A DNA stretch of 17,280 nt from an uncultured Lactobacillus sp. (GTDB lineage: Bacteria > Bacillota > Bacilli > Lactobacillales > Lactobacillaceae): positions 1-17,280 of the forward strand of contig CAOOYH010000017.1 of assembly GCA_948500755.1 (NCBI GenBank), in the 5' to 3' direction. Below the pieces are notes generated by a model that was given only the letters and a program-made list of their open reading frames with translations, made no database searches and was not told where the DNA came from. Below, piece after piece: positions 13,996-17,280 of this stretch; within the stretch, counting starts at the first letter, position 1; each line of letters starts with the position of its first letter. The position numbers were made by a program, and so were the translations under genes.

Positions 13996-16900
13996 ATGCC
14001 TTTACATAATGAAATTAATAAAGTTCTTGTTATTGGAGCGGGGCCAAGTATTGTTGGAGAAGTAACAGAACTTGATATTCTTGCTAAACAAGCGTTAACG
14101 GCTTTTGAAGAAAGTAACGTACAAGTTGTATTGATTAATCCTAATCCTGCAACCGTCACAACAGATCCGCATCCTAATGTAAATGTATATCTTGAACCAA
14201 TGACGTTGCCTTTTGTGAAGCGAATCATTCGGATGGAGAAGCCAGATGCTATTATTCCGGCTTTTGGGGGCAAACCGGCTTTAAAACTTACCAGTGAATT
14301 ATTAGAGTCGGGCATCTTAACCCAAATGAATATTGAGTTACTAACTATTAACAGCTTGGCATTGAGTCTATCAGCTCCTCATAATTTCTATAGTTTTCTT
14401 AAAGCAAATAAGATTGCGGTAGCCAATCAATGGCTGTTAGAAAAGGAAGAGGACTTAAGGCGAGTAATTGAACATGCTCATTTTCCTTTGCTTTTATCAA
14501 AAAAGCAGCATTATCGCCCCGATAGCATGATCTCTTTAGAAAATCTAACTCAATTAGAGCAATACTTCTTAGACGAAGAAGCTGATGACCATTTTAATTG
14601 GAAAGATTATCGTTTAACTGAAGATTTATCGAATTGGGAAGAATTAATTTTTGATATTGTTCGGGATAATAATGGAAATTTTGTATTTGTAGGAAATATT
14701 GGTAGTTTAGAACCAGTTGGTATTAATTCTTCAGATTCTTTATTAGTGACGCCAATTTTAACTAGAAATAATAATCAAATTCAACGCTTAAGAAATTGCT
14801 GTCGAAAGATTGCTAATTGTCTTAATTTACATGGAGCTTTGAGTATTCATTTTGCTGTTAAGCAAAGTGGGGAAGACTTTAATTTTAAAGTATTAAGTAT
14901 TAAGCCCCGTTTGACTCAGAGTAGTTTGCTTTCTTATAGAAGTGGCGTATATTCTATTGGATATGTAACGGCCAAAATTGCACTTGGCTATAATTTAAAT
15001 GAAATTACCGATCCACAATCTGGAATTTCTGCTGCTGTTGATCCCGTGCAAGATGCTTGCTTTGTAAAATTACCTTATTGGTCTTTCACAGAAGCTGGTT
15101 ATAATCACTACACTCTTAATAATAAAACCACTTCCGGAGGCCAAGCTCTAGGAATTGGTCGTAACTTTGAAAGTGCATTTTTAAAGGCTCTCCAGTCAAC
15201 TACTGGTTTTTCTAATAATGTTAAGACCTTTAAAAAGGAATATAAAAAAAGCGAAAAAGAATTATTGCAAGATCTATCGAAGCCTAATGAAATACACCTA
15301 ATTACACTATTAGCCGCGATAGCAAAGGGAATTAATTACCACACTCTTCACCAGCTTTTACATATTCATTTAGTATTTTTGCAGAAGTTTAATCATATTT
15401 TGATTTTATTAAAGAAATTACGTAATGATGAACTTACAGCTGATTTAATGCTGAAAGTAAAGAAAAATGGTTTTTCTAATCGATTAATTGCTGAAATTAC
15501 GCAGCGAGATGAAAAATCAATTGCTGATTTATGTAAAAAATGGTCAATTAAGCCTAGCTATATTGAAATTGATGGAACAGCTGGATTAATTCATCCTAAT
15601 ATTCAAGCTGTTTACAGTAGTTATGGAATTGAAGATGAAATAATACCACTATCTAATTCGAAAAAATGCCTTCTTTTAGGATTAAAACCATTTCAAGTAT
15701 CTCTAACTGGAGAATTTGATTATATGCTCTACCATGCTGCCAAGACCTTAAAAGAGCAAGGAATTAGTCCTGTGATTATTAGTAATAATCCAGAAAGTGT
15801 GAGTGCAGCGTATGATGTATGCGATCGAATTTACTTTGAACCAATTACTTTAGAAAATATTCTTGAAGTTGCATGGAAAGAAAATATCAAAGAAGTGGTA
15901 ACGCAATTTTCTGGCAAACAGATTAATGAATATCGCAGTTCACTCTTAGAACATGGGCTAACAATTTTAGGTCAGCCTAATTTGAAGGAAATTCTAAGGG
16001 AAGATCATGCAGACGAAGTATATCAGGCCGGCGTTAATCCAGTCCCAGCTCTTCAATGCGACAATGAAGAAAGCATTTTAGCTTTTGTTAAAAGAAATGG
16101 TTTTCCAGCTTTAATTGGTGGTACAAGTAACGGTAAGAAGCAAAAATCTGCTGTGGTCTTTGATTTACCAGCTTTACAAAGATATATTGCTGAAAATTCA
16201 TTAGAGCATATGAATGTTTCGAAGTTTATTGAAGGCAAAAAGTACGAAGTGACTGCTATTTCTGATGGTAAAAATGTTACTATTCCCGGGATTATTGAAC
16301 ACTTTGAACAGACCGGCTCACATGCCAGTGACTCCATAGCTGTCTATCGTCCACAAAATCTATCAACTAATGATCAGCGTAGATTACGTGATAGTGCAAT
16401 TAGTATTGCTACTAAACTTAATTTAAGAGGACCAGTTAACTTACACTTTTTACTAGCTAATGATCAAATCTATTTATTACAAATTAAAAGTTACTCTGGA
16501 CACAATGTAGCTTTTCTAACTAAAGCACTAAAAAAAGATATTACAGCTATAACAATGAAAGTTTTGTTAGGAAGTACATTGTCTGAATTAGATCTTCCAA
16601 GCGATATTTGGCCATCAAACGACTTAATTCACGTTAAAATGCCCGTCTTTTCTTATTTATCATATAGTAGTGAAAATACCTTTGATTCTAAGATGAAGAC
16701 CTCTGGTAGTGTGATGGGACGAGCCAAGCATTTGCCGACTGCCTTGTTTAAAGGATATGAAGGCAGTGATTTAATGATTTCAACATATGGTACTGTCTTT
16801 ATTTCGGTTAAAGATTCTGAAAAACATAATGCAATTAAAATAGCTGCACGTTTTCATCAGTTAGGTTTTAAGCTTTTAGCAACTGAAGGTACTGCAAATG

Positions 16901-17160
16901 TATTAGCTGAAGAAGGAATAACAACAGGAATTATTGAAAAGGTTCAAGAGGGAAGCAATAGCTTACTTGAAAAGATAAAGCAGCACCGAATTAATCTAGT
17001 AATCAATGTAACCAGTTTATCCGACTCTGCTAGTCATGATGCAATTATGATTAAAGATGCAGCTTTAAGCACACATATTCCTGTTTTTTCTAGTTTACAA
17101 TCAGCGCAAGATGTTTTAATAGTACTTGAAACTTTAGCAATGACTACTCAGCCTTTGTAA
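13996..17160 (+). CDS. carB: Carbamoyl-phosphate synthetase large-subunit homologue with both ATP sites lost
   Basis: 1054 aa with the full CarB layout: N-terminal ATP-grasp half (about 1-400), oligomerisation domain (about 400-550), second ATP-grasp half (about 555-930) and MGS-like allosteric domain (about 930-1054). VIGAGPSIVGE (12-22) and NPNPATVTTDP (48-58) are well kept. Catalysis is not: EMNPR is SIKPR (301-305) in half one and QIKSY (829-833) in half two. The metal-binding Gln is His285 and His817, and the phosphate-loop segments after Arg169 and Arg715 of the E. coli enzyme are replaced (near 168 and 708). In contrast the MGS domain keeps SVKDSEK (937-943), TEGTA (963-967), EKVQEG (981-986) and INVTS (1003-1007). 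The frame is intact. GGAG 6 nt before the ATG lies in the end of carA. Probably a pseudoenzyme. Confidence 0.9.
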   Translation: MPLHNEINKVLVIGAGPSIVGEVTELDILAKQALTAFEESNVQVVLINPNPATVTTDPHPNVNVYLEPMTLPFVKRIIRMEKPDAIIPAFGGKPALKLTSELLESGILTQMNIELLTINSLALSLSAPHNFYSFLKANKIAVANQWLLEKEEDLRRVIEHAHFPLLLSKKQHYRPDSMISLENLTQLEQYFLDEEADDHFNWKDYRLTEDLSNWEELIFDIVRDNNGNFVFVGNIGSLEPVGINSSDSLLVTPILTRNNNQIQRLRNCCRKIANCLNLHGALSIHFAVKQSGEDFNFKVLSIKPRLTQSSLLSYRSGVYSIGYVTAKIALGYNLNEITDPQSGISAAVDPVQDACFVKLPYWSFTEAGYNHYTLNNKTTSGGQALGIGRNFESAFLKALQSTTGFSNNVKTFKKEYKKSEKELLQDLSKPNEIHLITLLAAIAKGINYHTLHQLLHIHLVFLQKFNHILILLKKLRNDELTADLMLKVKKNGFSNRLIAEITQRDEKSIADLCKKWSIKPSYIEIDGTAGLIHPNIQAVYSSYGIEDEIIPLSNSKKCLLLGLKPFQVSLTGEFDYMLYHAAKTLKEQGISPVIISNNPESVSAAYDVCDRIYFEPITLENILEVAWKENIKEVVTQFSGKQINEYRSSLLEHGLTILGQPNLKEILREDHADEVYQAGVNPVPALQCDNEESILAFVKRNGFPALIGGTSNGKKQKSAVVFDLPALQRYIAENSLEHMNVSKFIEGKKYEVTAISDGKNVTIPGIIEHFEQTGSHASDSIAVYRPQNLSTNDQRRLRDSAISIATKLNLRGPVNLHFLLANDQIYLLQIKSYSGHNVAFLTKALKKDITAITMKVLLGSTLSELDLPSDIWPSNDLIHVKMPVFSYLSYSSENTFDSKMKTSGSVMGRAKHLPTALFKGYEGSDLMISTYGTVFISVKDSEKHNAIKIAARFHQLGFKLLATEGTANVLAEEGITTGIIEKVQEGSNSLLEKIKQHRINLVINVTSLSDSASHDAIMIKDAALSTHIPVFSSLQSAQDVLIVLETLAMTTQPL

Positions 17161-17196
17161 AATTAAATATTATTTATTATGTAAATTTAGAGACTA

Positions 17197-17235
17197 TAGA
17201 AAAAGCGCTCATTTTGATATGAACGCTTTTTTCTA
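17197..17235 (+). terminator. Terminator after carB, first of two
   Basis: AAAAAGCG (17200-17207) pairs with CGCTTTTT (17224-17231). An inner TCAT/ATGA helix (17209-17212 with 17219-17222) follows one mismatch, with a 6-nt loop; TAG/CTA extend the base around one bulged T. The T6 run is 17227-17232. A-rich flank means it could also act on the minus strand. Confidence 0.85.
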
Positions 17236-17238
17236 CGT

Positions 17239-17275
17239 AAAGTCAAGCACAATAGGGTGTTTGACTTTATTTTTT
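17239..17275 (+). terminator. Second tandem terminator after carB
   Basis: AAAGTCAAGCAC (17239-17250) pairs with GTGTTTGACTTT (17257-17268) as a 12-bp stem with one G-U pair and a 6-nt loop, then A and T6 (17270-17275). It has no matching T run on the minus strand. Confidence 0.8.
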
Positions 17276-17280
17276 AGTTG

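Noticed and set aside
12937..17160. carA/carB as ordinary pseudogenes or sequencing-error frames
   Set aside because: Both frames are complete with normal start sites, full domain length and typical codon use. The changes are point substitutions focused on active sites, so 'pseudoenzyme' fits better than 'pseudogene'.

Overview
The window is low-GC, tightly packed Firmicutes DNA. Gene order, protein sequences and Shine-Dalgarno use point to a Lactobacillus of the gasseri/johnsonii/acidophilus type. That species-group call is inference; no 16S or other marker is present.

Layout. (1) 1-3166, minus strand: recU followed by the class A penicillin-binding protein gene ponA/pbp1A, ending in a clear terminator. 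(2) 3167-4838, plus strand: ypsA, gpsB and rnpB (class B RNase P RNA), then a ypsC/RlmL-type rRNA methyltransferase. The recU-ponA and ypsA-gpsB-rnpB-ypsC blocks are the classic Bacillales/Lactobacillales cell-division neighbourhood. (3) 5969-7201, plus strand: a cytosolic calcineurin-like phosphoesterase, meeting a minus-strand membrane acyltransferase at a bidirectional terminator. (4) 8464-9387, minus strand: a DegV-family protein with its own promoter and terminator. (5) 9520-17160, plus strand: a six-gene chain (small membrane protein, fhs, lspA, RluD-type pseudouridine synthase, carA-like, carB-like) with overlaps or gaps of 3-14 nt, closed by two tandem terminators.

The main point of interest is the last pair. 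Both genes are full length with no frame damage over 4.2 kb, yet the encoded carbamoyl-phosphate synthetase lacks the residues needed for catalysis. The CarA nucleophile Cys is Gly and its catalytic His is Asn. Both CarB ATP-grasp halves have lost the Mg/ATP residues, with the same Q->H and N->K changes in each half. The C-terminal MGS-like regulatory domain keeps every residue that contacts UMP/IMP in the E. coli enzyme, as far as can be aligned by eye. The pair sits directly after lspA-rluD, where B. subtilis carries its pyr operon, but pyrR, pyrP, pyrB and pyrC are absent. It therefore looks like a remnant of that operon kept as a pseudoenzyme, possibly a nucleotide sensor.

A second link inside the window is between PBP1A and GpsB. 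The cytosolic tail of PBP1A has an SRxxK motif of the kind GpsB binds, and GpsB keeps the matching Tyr/Asp/Asp pocket.
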